This document shows, one piece after another, positions 48,928 through 60,188 of a stretch of DNA of 64,000 nucleotides. Positions within the stretch are counted from its first letter, which is position 1. The number at the start of each line of letters is the position of its first letter. Both the position numbers and the translations under genes were made by a program. Under the pieces are notes generated by a model, which ran no database searches, was not told the DNA's origin, and was given only the letters and a program-made list of their open reading frames with translations. The stretch is from Phytophthora colocasiae (Eukaryota > Oomycota > Peronosporomycetes > Peronosporales > Peronosporaceae). The stretch is taken from assembly GCA_018806915.1 (NCBI GenBank), contig JAGKQI010000088.1:992001-1056000 (forward strand). Direction: 5' to 3'.

Positions 48928-49247
48928 TAGACTGTCCGCGGTCCACTCCATGATGTATCCCCGTTTACCTCACCCGAGCGGTCCATCGGCGTCCTCCCGC
49001 GAGTGTCGTGCGGAGGGAGGACATCGACAAGGACTCTCGCCCTACTGCGTCGACGGGAAGTCACCTACAAGTGCATTTTTGGAGTGAAAGGAGCTCTCTA
49101 TATATCTAGTCAGTCGTGATTTTACCTGCTAAGAACAACAACAACAACCAGTGACTTATATTTGTTTAAGTTAGTCCTCGAACTCCCTACTTGGACCTGC
49201 ACTCACCTAACAGCCCGCTAGTACCCGATCCTTAACAGGTCGCGACA
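48820..49247 (+). repeat. 3' LTR
   Basis: 428 bp reading identically to the 5' LTR. It is preceded by a short purine-rich tract (GGTCGGGGAG at 48808-48817) that could prime plus-strand synthesis, and followed by the CATC target duplication. Confidence 0.95.
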
Positions 49248-49379
49248 CATCGCTCCGTTGTGTCCGACATGTAGGACGGGTTCAGCTTGCTGTCATCACA
49301 TTGATGGTCGATTGGACTCTCTATTTCGGTTGAAACCCACTGCTTCGACTTGGATCGTTTATTGTGTGGCTCGATGTCT
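49248..49379 (-). pseudogene. 5' part of the split kinase gene
   Basis: On the minus strand this flank is open (DIEPHNKRSKSKQW, SPIDHQCDDSKLNPSYMSD) and, with one copy of the CATC duplication removed, continues in frame into the kinase remnant at 35495. An in-frame TGA lies upstream at about 49380, so an intron acceptor or the internal ATG of SYMSDTTER must supply the start. Confidence 0.65.
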
Positions 49380-49525
49380 GTTCAAGCTGAAGTTATAGTG
49401 GCTGAAAGGTGACGCAGATGGCATTGAGGTTTTCGTATGACATCTACATACCTGGCTCTCCCTATGGTTGAAAGTGGTGGCGAACTTGCCAGTAGCAAAA
49501 TTCAGGGATCAAAGAAACAACAACC

Positions 49526-50243
49526 ATGCACTTTAGGGCGTCGTTGTTGACTCTACTAGCGTTAATGATACCAGCAGCAACCTCAACGTTGATGCAAGCT
49601 ACAGTGGTCTACTCCGACACGAACTGTAAAGGGACCCCTATCTACCTGGAACTCCGAGAGGAAGTCAACTGCACCATTGAAAAACCAAAGTGCACAGCTT
49701 ACGGAGAAGATGTGGGGACTCAGTACGAGTCTATCAGTTGTGTGGACATGGAGCGCCACGACTTCGTGACGCAAATATTTGGCGAGTTCTCGTACGTCAT
49801 GACGGATTTGTACGACGACAAAAGTTGCTCCAAGTGGATATTTTCCGACGCGTATTTGGCAGCAGGTATTTGCATGCCAGACAGGCAATACCTCGATATC
49901 TTCCATTGTTCGACTCGGTCCAGACGGATTGGCAGCGATTGAGTTATTCGATGACACCCACTGTGGGGTCAATCGGCGGGTGCTGTTTCTCGCCAGCGAC
50001 GAGTTTTCAAGCCACAAGTTTTGTGGTAATAGCGTGATATTTTACTCCAGTGCAAGTTTTAATGCTTCTTCCCCTTCGAGCAGCTCCAGTTCAACAGACG
50101 GTTCAATCTCTGCAAAAGCGGAGGCTTCAACGGATTCGACTGGACTCAGTTTGGCTGGAATTGTCGGAATTGTGGTTGGAAGTACCGCACTCGCTCTACT
50201 TGTCGTTGCATTAGTTGTTTGGCGACGCACATTTGTGTCCTGA
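49526..50243 (+). pseudogene. secreted/single-pass membrane protein, frameshifted
   Basis: The first frame (49526-49942) starts with a signal peptide (MHFRASLLTLLALMIPAATS) and a Cys-rich ectodomain (about eight Cys). At about 49909 coding sense moves to the +1 frame (VRLGPDGLAAIELFDDTHC), which ends with a Ser-rich stalk, a membrane anchor (LAGIVGIVVGSTALALLVVALVVW) and a short RRTFVS tail. Oomycete TKL receptor kinases have such ectodomains followed by a kinase; here no kinase follows. A single-base indel is the simplest reading. Confidence 0.65.
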
Positions 50244-50423
50244 AAGTCTCCAACTGGTAGGGTTCTTCTAATGCATTGATACAGGTAAAATACTGGGATG
50301 AATATCATTATTTTTTGAAAAGGAAGTACGTTGAAACGGACGATGGTTCATCCCTCGACCTTTCAAGGTCGAGAAGAGAAGATCATCTAGCAATTCTTCG
50401 CCGTTCGACGTCAAGTATCAACC

Positions 50424-53032
50424 ATGCGGGGAAACTATGGTACGCAATTGACTTGCTCCTCCAAAGTGTGTTTTCATAAATTAATCTTTTTTTTCATGAA
50501 GATGTTTGGTTCCGAGCGAACTCCCCAGAGCACTACGATAAACTGCTTCGAGGTGAACGACCACTTGTAGAGTTGACCATGCGACAACTTTGTGTTCGCT
50601 CGCTTCGACTCTGCAAACAACTTCCCAACTCGCCTCTCACGTGGCTCTTCCTGGTTCTACTCGGCTCCGTGGCTGCAGCTTACGGTTTATTGGTGGACAA
50701 TTGGGTCCGCACACTCTTCAGGTTCCGTCGGGTTATCATTGAGTCTGTGGGGACAGACTCCTTTGCTGGTTTCATGTGTTGGCTCTGCTGGTGCAGTACA
50801 TTGGCGATGCTCGCAACCTGCTGTGGCTATTTCATCTCTCCAGCCTCCGACGGATCTGGTATCCCCGTTATGCGTGCTTTGTTCGCAGGTGTTTACCAAA
50901 ACCCGGGAGACATGCTTTCGTTTCGAACCCTTGTGGCGAAATCGCTCAGTACAGTGATCGCCTCAGGTTCTGGTCTTTCTATCGGACGAGCAGGACCGTT
51001 TACTCACCTTATGGCTATGATCGGCTACCTGTTGAACAAATTTCCATTGTTCCGTCGCGTTAACTTTGGTCAGGAAAACTATAATTTCATCCGAGCGGGT
51101 AAGTACAAATTGGGTGGAATGTATTGAGAAATACAATCTAATGAATATTATACTTCCGTTGTAGCTGTCGCTTGTGGAACGACAGCGAACTTTGGAGCTC
51201 CATTGGGTGGAGTATTGTTCAGTATTGAAGTGACAGCCAAATATTACGAGATCAAGTGCTTGTGGGAAGGAATTATCTGCTCTTCAGTCTGCATCCTCGT
51301 GTACAACGTCATCACGTTTCTCAAGCGTGACGTTCTCTTCGAGCGAACGACATTTGCAGGTTTTGACATGGACTACGAGATCTTCGCATTCGTGTTGCTT
51401 GGAGTTGTCACTGGAGTAAGTATCAAACGAAGTACTTCTAAACAAAATTTTTATCCTAACGTAAAAATTGTAGATTGGTGCAGGTATCTTCTGTCGTCTA
51501 GCGGTTCTACTTCGATGGACACAGATGAAACTTTTCGCCAAATTGGGGCTTAATGGACCTTCACTCAAGCGTCGAACCGTCCACATCCTGTCCATTTGTT
51601 TTGCCACCGCCATCCTGACTTACCCACTAGGGATCATGCGTCTATCGGATCGAACAATCGTTAATGAAGTGTTTCGGGATCAGAACTTGAGTCTACCGCA
51701 GTGGAAACAAATCTCGGAATACCCTCAAGTGACGTTATTCTTCTACATTATTGTGAAGATCATGACGTCTCTATTGCCGTGTGGAGCTCCGATCTCCATG
51801 GGTGTGTTTGGACCTTTATTCACTATCGGTGCTGCAGTTGGTCGGCTGTATGGAGAAACCCTAATGAGATACTGGAATCCGACCCAATCTCCAGCCACTT
51901 ATGCTGTTGTGGGTGCCGCTTGCTTTGCTGCTTCAGCTACGCAAACTGTGTCAACTGCTGTGATCTTCTTTGAGCTCACTTCACAACTGAGTCACATGGT
52001 GCCAGTCATGACGGCCTGTACGGTTTCGTACTTTGTCTGTGGAGCCATTTCACCTTCGATATACGACATTCTGGCTGGCTGGGCTGGCCTTCACTCCGTT
52101 TGCTACGATTTGAATGAGCACGTCTTGAGTCAGAAATACGCCCAGGACTACATGAGTCCAATCCCAGTCTTCTTTACGACGGAAACGACGTATGACGAGG
52201 CAATTCAAGCTTTGGTAAGGATGGATTTTGGCTGTATCATTCCAGTGGATAAAACTAAATAATGTTGTTTGTGATTTAGAACACGCACAAGAAGGAGGAG
52301 TATTTCCCCGTTTGTGATAATGCCGAAACGCAGATGCTGATTGTAAGTTGGAATTTTAGAATGACACTTTATGATACTGACAGTATTTGCGAATGATGTA
52401 GGGGTGTCTTCGACGTTATGACCTGGAAATTGCAGTCGCTCGATTCATTGCAGCTCACCGGAAGCAGGTAAGAAGTAGTTAAACGATAAGGAGTTCATGT
52501 TCATCAGTACCAACACAAGTTTTTACGTTACAGATGCTCTATGCTAAAGATCCGAATGTCTCGTTACGAATCCAACACTTGGTATCGAATATTCTCGATA
52601 TCGACAAGAAGAAAAGCGCTGTGGTTGAGGATTATTCGCTAGTTGACTTTCAACCGAAAGATGCTACTTCTCTTTCAAGTCCGGTAAGATTTCAACCTAA
52701 ACTTCTTCAACTATTGATACCTGACTTGTCTTGTCAATAGTTGGAATTGGGTCCTCCGTTCAACGATTACACATTCACCTCCGTTCCAGTAGAGAGCTAT
52801 CCGCCTCAGGTACAGTACAACAGTCTGTGTGAGGCATTTGATTTGATCTAAACATACACGGTTGTAGGTTTCGGAGGACGTGAATCTTTACCGAGTCCAC
52901 AAAATCGCAGCTATGAGCTCGTGGACCAAAGTTTACGTCGTGCGACTCAGTAAACTACTGGGTGTGATCAACCTCGACTCATCTCTCACAATGCTACGCA
53001 CGGAGGAGGACCCCGTCATGTTAGCCCCCTAA
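50424..53032 (+). CDS. CLC-family chloride channel/transporter with CBS domains
   Basis: Nine exons inferred: 50424-50439, 50502-51098, 51165-51415, 51474-52214, 52280-52342, 52402-52467, 52534-52683, 52741-52809, 52868-53032 (2,118 nt, 705 residues). CLC pore motifs appear in order: GSGIP, GSGLSIGRAGPFTH, GVFGPLFTIGAAVG and a conserved Tyr in SPSIYDI. The gating glutamate of the usual GKEGP is Ala here (GRAGP) and GSGIPE is GSGIPV. Two CBS domains follow (DYMSPIPVFF...; VSEDVNLYRVHKIAAMSSW...VVRLSKLLGVINLDSSL) and normally sense nucleotides. Introns of 57-66 nt. The 16-nt first exon is the weakest part. Confidence 0.9.
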
Positions 53033-53111
53033 TCGATTCAAAGACCAAAGACAATCTCCATACAAATAATGCATTTCCAAACAATCTTTTTTCATGAAAA
53101 CCCGATATTTC

Positions 53112-54577
53112 CTAGCAAATCATGGTCGTTCGTTCTACTGGTTGAACTTCTTCATTTGGAGTGGCAATAGGCTCTGCAGGCTTCATTTCTTCGTAAGGGG
53201 AAACATTTGATCCATTGGCTCCTGTCATTGAAACACGGGACTTTGGCGTCCGCTTCCGCTCTTTGACTTCAGGTTTCCGAAGTGGTTCAGCGCACATACA
53301 GCAGAAATTGGCGCTTTCTTGGTGGAATTTCTGGAAACACCGTACACATTCGAAGATTTTCGTGCATTTGGGGCAGTCGATAACCTCCGAAGTCACTGGA
53401 GCGGATGGTGGTGCACTGAGCATTGAAGGGCTGGCGATGATTCCGTAGCCGAAAAACATGACGAGAGTGGCCAACATTCGCCCGACGATCGTCTGAGGCG
53501 AGATATCTCCATATCCGACCGTGGTAATGGTCACTACTGTCCAGTAGAGACTCACCGGGATGTTGCCGAACTGACGGTCTCCTTCAATGAGGTACATGGC
53601 ACACCCAATCACGAGGATCACGGTGAACAAAGCGACCAGGAAGACCGCAATATTCCGTCGGTTATTGTCAATATTCTCGGTCAGAGCAGCACTGGCGTCC
53701 ACAAAGCGAGCTAAACGCATGAGTCGGAAGACGCGCATCACTCGGAAGATACGTAAAACGGCTAAATGGAGCAACGGACGAGCTTCTGGGAAGACGTAGC
53801 CCACGTAGGAAGGAACCAGCGCGCACATATCCACAAAACCCAAGAGACTGAAGATAAATTTGCTCGGTTTGCGCAGACAAGCGATCCGAAGACCATATTC
53901 GATTGTGAAGAGGAGAGTAAAGCCAAGTTCAATTGCCAGCAAATAATCTCCGATCGAATCTCTAACAACCCAACAAACAATTAGCTACTGAAAAGTGTTA
54001 GATGTATTGAGAACCAATACCACCGTACCGAATTTCCTTCACGCTGTCCAAGACGGCTGGAAAATAATTGTCGGTAAGAAAATAGCAGATACTTTACTAC
54101 GTAGATCTGGTAGTACGTACCGACTGAAACACTGACAGTCACTAAACCAATGAGTATGAATGCTACTTTTTGTCCCATTGGGGTGCTAGTCCGGAAGAGA
54201 ACCATGTAGACACCCATCCAATCCTTCTTGGCTCCTCCAATAACATCACGGTCCACGAGGACACCGTTCACTCGGAATTCCACTGGTTCGGCTTCCAGTT
54301 CTTCCTCAATTTTCTTCTTCTTCTTGCGTGGAGACTTCCCTACCTTTGGTTTTTGACGGGAAGGCAATTCCCCAATAGGCATGACTCTCTGGGTCTTCCC
54401 CTCATCTATCACTGCTGTAGTAGCGACTTCTTCCGAGACATTGGAATCCACTGGGACATTCGAGTCTTCCAGTTCACCAGGTGCAACCTCAACTTTGCTA
54501 GAGCCTTCCGTATCATCGACAAGCCCTTTTTTCTCCTCCTTTCGACGCAACTTCCGCTCCAATCTCCTCTCGGACAT
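53112..54577 (-). CDS. 6TM voltage-gated K+ channel with C-terminal zinc ribbon
   Basis: Three exons: 54577-54121, 54056-54029, 53961-53112 (1,335 nt, 444 residues). Long charged N-terminus (KSPRKKKKKIEEELEAEP), S1 (VAFILIGLVTVSVSV), S2-S3, S4 with regular Arg (VLRIFRVMRVFRLMRLARF), S5, pore loop with TVGYGD selectivity filter, S6 (MLATLVMFFGYGIIA). After S6, CPKC, CVRC and CCMC pairs form a zinc-ribbon-like module unusual for Kv channels. No T1 or cNBD. It is tail-to-tail with the CLC gene (80 bases apart). Confidence 0.92.
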
Positions 54578-54703
54578 GGCGACACAAATTGTTTTCTTGT
54601 AACTGCAGCGCTAAAGACTCCCTGACGGGTTGACTCGAAAATATCTATTCGTTGTAGAAGAAAACTGCCACAACTTTCACAATCTATTGCCAATCTATTG
54701 CTT

Positions 54704-55978
54704 TTATCTCCATAAAGCACTTGACGCTCTTTTCGCATTTTTACGGAGTGCGTCCGTCCTCGCTTCGAGTTGTGTCGTCTCATTCAGAAGCCAGGAAAAC
54801 CCTGTAGTTGGACTGAGTATTGGTGGCGGCAATACTGCACGACGTTGATCAGGTCCAGCATCCGCTGCAACTGCTAACTCGAGAACATCTCGTAATAATC
54901 TGCTCTTCATACTACGATCTTCTTGAGTAGTGGTTGACAACGAAGGCGAAGCATTCACTTCCACTAGCCACGGCTTAAGATTGTCATCCACGATAATATC
55001 ATAGCCATAACACTCGAAGCAGTGCGGATCATTAATAATCACGTTCTGAACAGCTTTGAGAGCGTGCAACATGACGCCGTGGATATCTCGCAGTAGTTTC
55101 TCTCCAGTGCCACGACCTCGAGTAGCTTCCACGTATAAACAGAGATTCGACACACTCCATTTTCCGCCGTGATTACTATTGTAGTCCTCATTGTTCTTTT
55201 GCACTGCAACATTTGTAAGATGCATGAACGGATTGTCCATATCGTCGACTGCGGCCGAGTACTTCACGTTACAGAACCGAGCGAAGCCTTCGCGATACAC
55301 AAGCGCCTGCATGGGGCGATAGGAAAGTACCAGTACGTACATTCGTAGATCAAACTTCTTGCCTCCAACCAGCAGTGGCTTCTCAATGTACCTGGAGACG
55401 ACATATCCTTCCTTGATCGGCATGTTGGTCCACCGTTGGTTCGCCCACTTCTTGGTCTGTGAGAGTTTATTAATGATGAAAATCCCTTTGCCTTGCGCCT
55501 TGGAGCAGGGTTTCATGATCCACATGACGTTCGGATTGCGTCGGAATTCCTCGACAAACAGCGAGTAATCTGCCGGAAGAGTGTACGTCGTGGGTAAAAA
55601 GTCTAGTGCTTCAGCGGGGTACACTATAGGGCTTGAAGCTCCGTCCGTTTTAGTTTGTGCGTTCGATAACATCTCCTTCTTGTATCTCTTGATATTCTTC
55701 ACCATTAAATCCTTGCGTGTGAGTTCGTAGTGGTTGGGGAAATGGTTCACATACTGTCCGTCTACCAACCGCACACCATTCTCGGGGTTAAACATGTTCT
55801 TGATGGTAGGTTTACTGGCCCAGTAGATGTTCCAGTCGTCTGCGTCCGTCTTGGTCCAGCCTCGGCGCTCAAAGTTCCACACAACCACATTCTTCTCCGA
55901 GTCCATACGCCATCGAAACTTCCCTCCACTTGCTGTAGTTGACGTAGCAGAAGGTGTTGAAGGTCTCGTACTACTCAT
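54704..55978 (-). CDS. tubulin-tyrosine-ligase-like enzyme (TTLL9-like)
   Basis: 424 residues. ATP-grasp TTL domain: NVMWIMKPCSKAQGKGIFI (ATP lid), YIEKPLLVGGKKFDLRMYVL, HLTNVAVQKNN, GYDIIVDDNLKPWLVEVNAS (metal-binding Glu/Asn). These enzymes add glutamate chains to tubulin tails; closeness to TTLL9 suggests flagellar axonemal glutamylation, apt for a zoosporic organism. The C-terminal ~50 residues are basic/Ala-rich. Single exon. Confidence 0.92.
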   Translation of the reverse strand: MSSTRPSTPSATSTTASGGKFRWRMDSEKNVVVWNFERRGWTKTDADDWNIYWASKPTIKNMFNPENGVRLVDGQYVNHFPNHYELTRKDLMVKNIKRYKKEMLSNAQTKTDGASSPIVYPAEALDFLPTTYTLPADYSLFVEEFRRNPNVMWIMKPCSKAQGKGIFIINKLSQTKKWANQRWTNMPIKEGYVVSRYIEKPLLVGGKKFDLRMYVLVLSYRPMQALVYREGFARFCNVKYSAAVDDMDNPFMHLTNVAVQKNNEDYNSNHGGKWSVSNLCLYVEATRGRGTGEKLLRDIHGVMLHALKAVQNVIINDPHCFECYGYDIIVDDNLKPWLVEVNASPSLSTTTQEDRSMKSRLLRDVLELAVAADAGPDQRRAVLPPPILSPTTGFSWLLNETTQLEARTDALRKNAKRASSALWR

Positions 55979-56084
55979 CTTTCTTTTGATAATATGAACG
56001 ACTCGTGGAATTATTCTTAAAACAGTACAATAAGAAAGAGATTGAATTTACAAGAACTACGTAAGAAGAGAAGAACTATTTTTT

Positions 56085-57095
56085 TCAGATGTCGCCCATA
56101 GGGAGTTCGGCAGCACTAGTCTCTGAAGACGCGGGAGAGTACGACATGACACCAGCCTTGTCATCCGTATCGGAGTCTTGGTATCGGATCTTGTTGCTGC
56201 GTAGCTGACGTCCACGACGTCTCATGGTCGAGTAGTAGCGATTCTTCACGGCGTTGTCCGTCCGCCCAGGCAGCAGTCGGGCGATGTCGGCCCAGTGATT
56301 GCCGATACGGTCGCGAGTCTTGAAGATGAGCTCGTCCTCCTCCTCCGTCCAAGCTTCTTTGTTCACAGCCGGACTCAAATGGTTCACCCAACGTTCCCGG
56401 CACTGTTTCCCCAGTCGACCAGGCAGTAGTCGAGCAATAGCCGACCAATCGTTCGCCCCAGTGGTTTGAACTGCCAGTTCCAGAGCTTCATCTTCCTCCG
56501 GACTCCATTGCCGTTTACTCAGTTTACTGTTGGGCGTTGAGTTGGATGTTTTCAGACGTTTACACTGAGGAGACAAGTCCTTCAACATGGCTACATCATG
56601 TGCAGGAGAGACCAACGCCGCTTCTGCTGCTCGTTTCCTGCCTGATGGACTGGCACCCACGAAGCCATTGGCTAGCATTCTTGGTGACATACCACGATAG
56701 GCCACTTCAGCGCCAGATAATGGAGAGAGTTGCATCTGCATCGGCATTGACATGCCCATTTGCATGGACATCGCAGAGGGGATCTGCATCTGGAGATCCA
56801 CAATGTTCATAAGGCGTAGGAGATCTTGCTGGAGAGACAACACACTCGTCTTCATGTACTCACGTTCAGCTTCTCTCTCCTTCTCTCGTTCTAGTAATTG
56901 TTGCGTTAAAAGCTCTTGGGCTGCTAGACGTTTGCGAAGCTGCTGAGTTTCATCGGTATCTACCGGTTCCTGGTTGTTTTTGTCCGTCTCTTTAATCTTA
57001 TCATCATCAGAGATGACATGGGCCTTCACAGCAGGAGCCTCTTCTTGTACAGGCTCTGCAGGTTCGCTCTCGGGCTGTTGCATTGCTGCCTGCAT
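56085..57095 (-). CDS. two-repeat (R2R3-type) Myb transcription factor
   Basis: 336 residues. Two adjacent Myb repeats at ~195-300: [16 protein letters not shown]...[20 protein letters not shown] and [19 protein letters not shown]...[20 protein letters not shown], with regular Trp spacing and the c-Myb-like recognition helices. N-terminal part has a coiled-coil ([20 protein letters not shown]) and Met/Gln-rich sequence. A nuclear, sequence-specific DNA-binding role is expected. A basic/acidic tail follows. Confidence 0.92.
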   Translation of the reverse strand: MQAAMQQPESEPAEPVQEEAPAVKAHVISDDDKIKETDKNNQEPVDTDETQQLRKRLAAQELLTQQLLEREKEREAEREYMKTSVLSLQQDLLRLMNIVDLQMQIPSAMSMQMGMSMPMQMQLSPLSGAEVAYRGMSPRMLANGFVGASPSGRKRAAEAALVSPAHDVAMLKDLSPQCKRLKTSNSTPNSKLSKRQWSPEEDEALELAVQTTGANDWSAIARLLPGRLGKQCRERWVNHLSPAVNKEAWTEEEDELIFKTRDRIGNHWADIARLLPGRTDNAVKNRYYSTMRRRGRQLRSNKIRYQDSDTDDKAGVMSYSPASSETSAAELPMGDI

Positions 57096-57714
57096 AGCTC
57101 TGCTCGTGTAGTTGATCCGTAAATGAAGAGACGCGATCTTCTGGCGGTTTCGGCGATGAAACGTTGTAGATTTTCCACCAATGATCGTGTTGCTGAGTTT
57201 TGACCAATCCTTTGTTTATAGTCAGAATCAGACCTGCCAATCGTCATCGCCCTCTTATTAGGGGGTAAAACCTATCAAAACGACATCGGTTGTGGGAGGT
57301 TAATATTCCACTTGAGAGAGGGCGCTGCACACTTGGCTACTTCATTTCCTGGCTGGTGTTGGAGCGTTTGAGCCGTGGACTGCCGAATACAGGCGAGCTC
57401 ATTCTATGATAGAGAATGGACGCCTACCCGTCCATGATCCCTTTCACAATCAAACCGAATACTTGTACTAACGTTAGTACTTAATACAGGGCGTAAAAGA
57501 AATTACAATACTAAAGTTGGCTCACCCTCATTCAATTTAGACTACATGCAACATCTCGAGTATGAAAATATAATTCCTGAGGACGACGCGAGTACATGGC
57601 ATTCCAAGGGGCAGCTAAGAGAAGCCGTTGTAACTGCCGATCCATATCCCACGAACGAGTTTTCAAGATCTTCACGTGATCCGTGACCCCCTCCCCAGGC
57701 TCTGTACGAAGTTC
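57096..57714. other. intergenic, nothing recognised
   Basis: About 620 bases holding the Myb promoter and the boundary to transposon-derived sequence. Only short ORFs. Confidence 0.5.
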
Positions 57715-58695
57715 CTACATACTGTCACTTTCGGTCTCAGACTCAGCAATCAGAACTTCCATCTCGGCATCGCTAGTGTTATCATCGACAATTCTTTCAT
57801 TTCGATGAAAGTGTCCATAATCTTCCGGCTGTGTGCGGTTAACATCCATGGGCAGTCGATTAACAATAACCGCGATCGCCATGGATACCGCGTCTTCAGC
57901 GGGAAGGCTTGCATCCGCAGGTTCATCTTCATCGCCAACTTGGTGTGGATCTTGGCGATACATTCGGGTGGGTCGCCGCATGACAAAGTTGTGGCGGTGG
58001 TTAAGGTGGTTGCTCAAGGAGCGTTGTGATATGCCGTTAAATTGGCACCCCCATACGTAGCACCGAAAGTTTTGGTTAGTATCCCGGGGGTTATCGTCGT
58101 ACAGCGGTACTAGTTGACCATGCGGATAGCGGTCTACTTGCCGGGCTCCCAAATACGTGTGAACACAGAGGTTGTTCCACCCATATCCGGCCCGAGAATG
58201 AATAAAGTCGCCCCGAAAAAATAACAAGTCTCCTTTCTGCAAGTGGATCACAATTTCCCGAGATGCGTATGCAACGTGGTGGTTCCAGCCAAATCCGTAA
58301 ACAACGGTATCGTCCTGTGTCGCAAGTAATAGCGACCCGGGAGTAGCCATCACGTCCAATGGGTTTCGACTTGTGGACGAAACCATGAAGTTCCGATGAA
58401 TCGGTTGGTCGAGAGCGCCGGCGTAAGACTTCAGATAATTCCACTGAATTGACTCTTTACAAACATCAGGGAAGAACGTGCGACAGTACCCTTCCAAAAG
58501 AAATGTTAGGAGTTCTCCTGGAATTGTTGGGATGCTCGCAAATTCCCGGCGCATATGCTGTGCAGTTGGATCTTCGGCAGCTCATTCCAGATGCGACCGA
58601 CGAGCAATGACGCGAAGAGCACTAACTGCATCCTCACCGATGGCTCCACGTAGAACACTGTATCCTTGAGACCTCAGCTTCTGGATTGGTCGCAT
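57715..58695 (-). pseudogene. 2OG-dioxygenase/PhyH-like protein with C2H2 finger, nonsense-interrupted
   Basis: A 327-codon frame starts MRPIQKLRSQGYSVLRGAIG at 58695, has one in-frame TGA at 58582-58584 (codon 38), and stays open to 57715. GYSVLRGAI resembles the N-terminal strand of phytanoyl-CoA-dioxygenase-type folds; the later jelly-roll-like part reads WNHHVAYASREIVIHLQKGD, LLFFRGDFIHSRAGYGW. A C2H2 finger follows (CYVWGCQFNG...HLNHRH). An ATG at 58554 (MRREFASIPT) could still give a 279-residue product. Family assignment is tentative; such genes recur near oomycete transposons. Confidence 0.55.
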
Positions 58696-59674
58696 TTTAA
58701 TTGATGTCTAGCCGGAAAAATTGACAGTGAGCTGATAAATGTTTATCGCTGCCTGCATCATATTTATTGTGAGCATCACTCGTTCATTTTGACTTAGAAT
58801 ATGGAATGTAGCCACTATAACCACGTTTCTTCTGGATTCATGAATCCTACGTTGGGGTAATCTACAACGACAAAAAGTAAGGAATTATGAAACCCAACCT
58901 CTGTGAAATGAGCTGAACAACTACTTTGATGATTAAAGCCGTCGAGAGATGGGCAATACGAATTAGTTAGGATGTTGAAGAGATGTCACCAGACCAACAA
59001 GAGTGATCTTAGAATAGCATGGGTTCAACGAGTATTTGCCAAAGCGTCGACGAAAGTACTCAATCGTTCCAATGCCTGAACCTACCATCCAGTACGAGCT
59101 AGCTAGGATGTCAAAGTGGTGACGCAACAGTAACGCCGGAGGCCATGAGACTCGATAGAATAACAAAAACGGTTATTACAACTTAAAAGGTAGCTGTGTT
59201 GGTGGTTTCAATACCGAGAGATGGGCAGTGCGAATTAGCTAGGATGCCGAAGTTGCCCCTCGAATATACTAGTACGAATTAAGCGACGTAGTATCGGAAT
59301 AAATGAATGATCTACAGTTGACATTGCGTAAGTATTTGTCATTTGCGAATTTGAGCAGAAGATTAGAAAGTTAAAGCGCACACATGAGAACCAAGTAGCG
59401 ACATGCCCTGAGAAGAAACAACGCACTACAGGTGAGTAAAAATTGACTTATAAGTTCACTTGGAGATCATTTTACGTTTTTCTATGAGCTACTAGCCGAA
59501 AAGGAAGATAAACAACCTCCAGTTAAGACTGCATGTTAACAAATGCGAGAATTGCTGAACTCGGGAACCTCAGCAAATGGAAAACGAGTCATTTCAACGC
59601 TAACTGGTACGCGTCAGTATGGATATCGATGAGGTAATCTTAAAAACGGATACTAACGTGTTTGGTTTTGGTAA
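58696..59674. other. intergenic, transposon-like, no gene recognised
   Basis: About 1 kb of AT-rich sequence. The phrase GAGATGGGCA(A/G)T(A/G)CGAATTAG(T/C)TAGGATG occurs twice (near 58947 and 59219), an imperfect direct repeat about 270 bases apart. No convincing ORF. Confidence 0.45.
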
Positions 59675-60188
59675 GACGTCAAAAACACCATCTCACAGAG
59701 TGTTGGAGCTAAAACGCTTGATGCTATTATACGCATGCGTGTTGTGTGGATTTCGCGCCACAACTATGGAAAAGCAGACATGCTGAAACTTCATCTAGTT
59801 GATGCAGATGCTCCTGAAACAGTTGCAGAACTGCACGAAGTAAGTGAGTATACGTGTGGATAGTTTACAAACGCGATCACTGATTAGTTGTTGTGAATAG
59901 ACATTCAAGAACTTCTACAATACCGATGCAAAATTTGTTAATTCGATTCTGCTGACAGTAACGATCTTCAGAGCTGATCGCATCAAAGAGGCCGACTTGC
60001 CAAATGATGGCAGCATCATACGCATCAAGAACTGCACACAGCCCGAATTATTTCGAGACGTTGAGCCTCAAGTGACCTCCCGGAAGCTCATAGTGATGAG
60101 AATACCGTACCACAACTCTCCAGACGATTTTCAATATCTATGTGTACACGCTGTGCTACCTGTACGCTCCATCCATCTCAACACTTAA
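59675..60188 (+). CDS. unrecognised small gene, two-exon fragment
   Basis: One open stretch (about 59677-59839; IIRMRVVWISRHNYGKADML, LHLVDADAPETVAELHE) ends at GTAAGTGAG, and a second (59901-60188; TFKNFYNTDAKFVNSILLTV, IIRIKNCTQPELF, DDFQYLCVHAVLP) follows a GAATAG acceptor in the right phase. The alternating strands could form an OB-like fold, which would suit a single-stranded-DNA-binding protein beside a Helitron, but I do not recognise the family. A start exon is uncertain (ATG at about 59617). Confidence 0.4.

Larger units (their letters stand above)
35492..49251 (+). mobile_element. Ty3/gypsy LTR retrotransposon, 13.75 kb, with 4-bp target duplication
   Basis: Bounded by 428-bp direct LTRs (35496-35923 and 48820-49247) that read as identical, start TG and end CA, and are flanked by CATC on both sides. 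Internal order: primer-binding site, gag, a same-frame acidic ORF, protease-RT-RNaseH-integrase-chromodomain pol (Ty3 order, integrase last), tandem repeats, a long antisense ORF, and a sense multi-membrane-segment ORF. Pol carries at least two lesions. The insertion splits a kinase gene. Identical LTRs imply recent integration. Confidence 0.95.

Noticed and set aside
49526..50243. Ectodomain of the same receptor kinase as the 34.9-35.5 kb remnant
   Set aside because: Attractive because oomycete TKL kinases have such ectodomains, but the two are on opposite strands, so they cannot be one transcript without an inversion.
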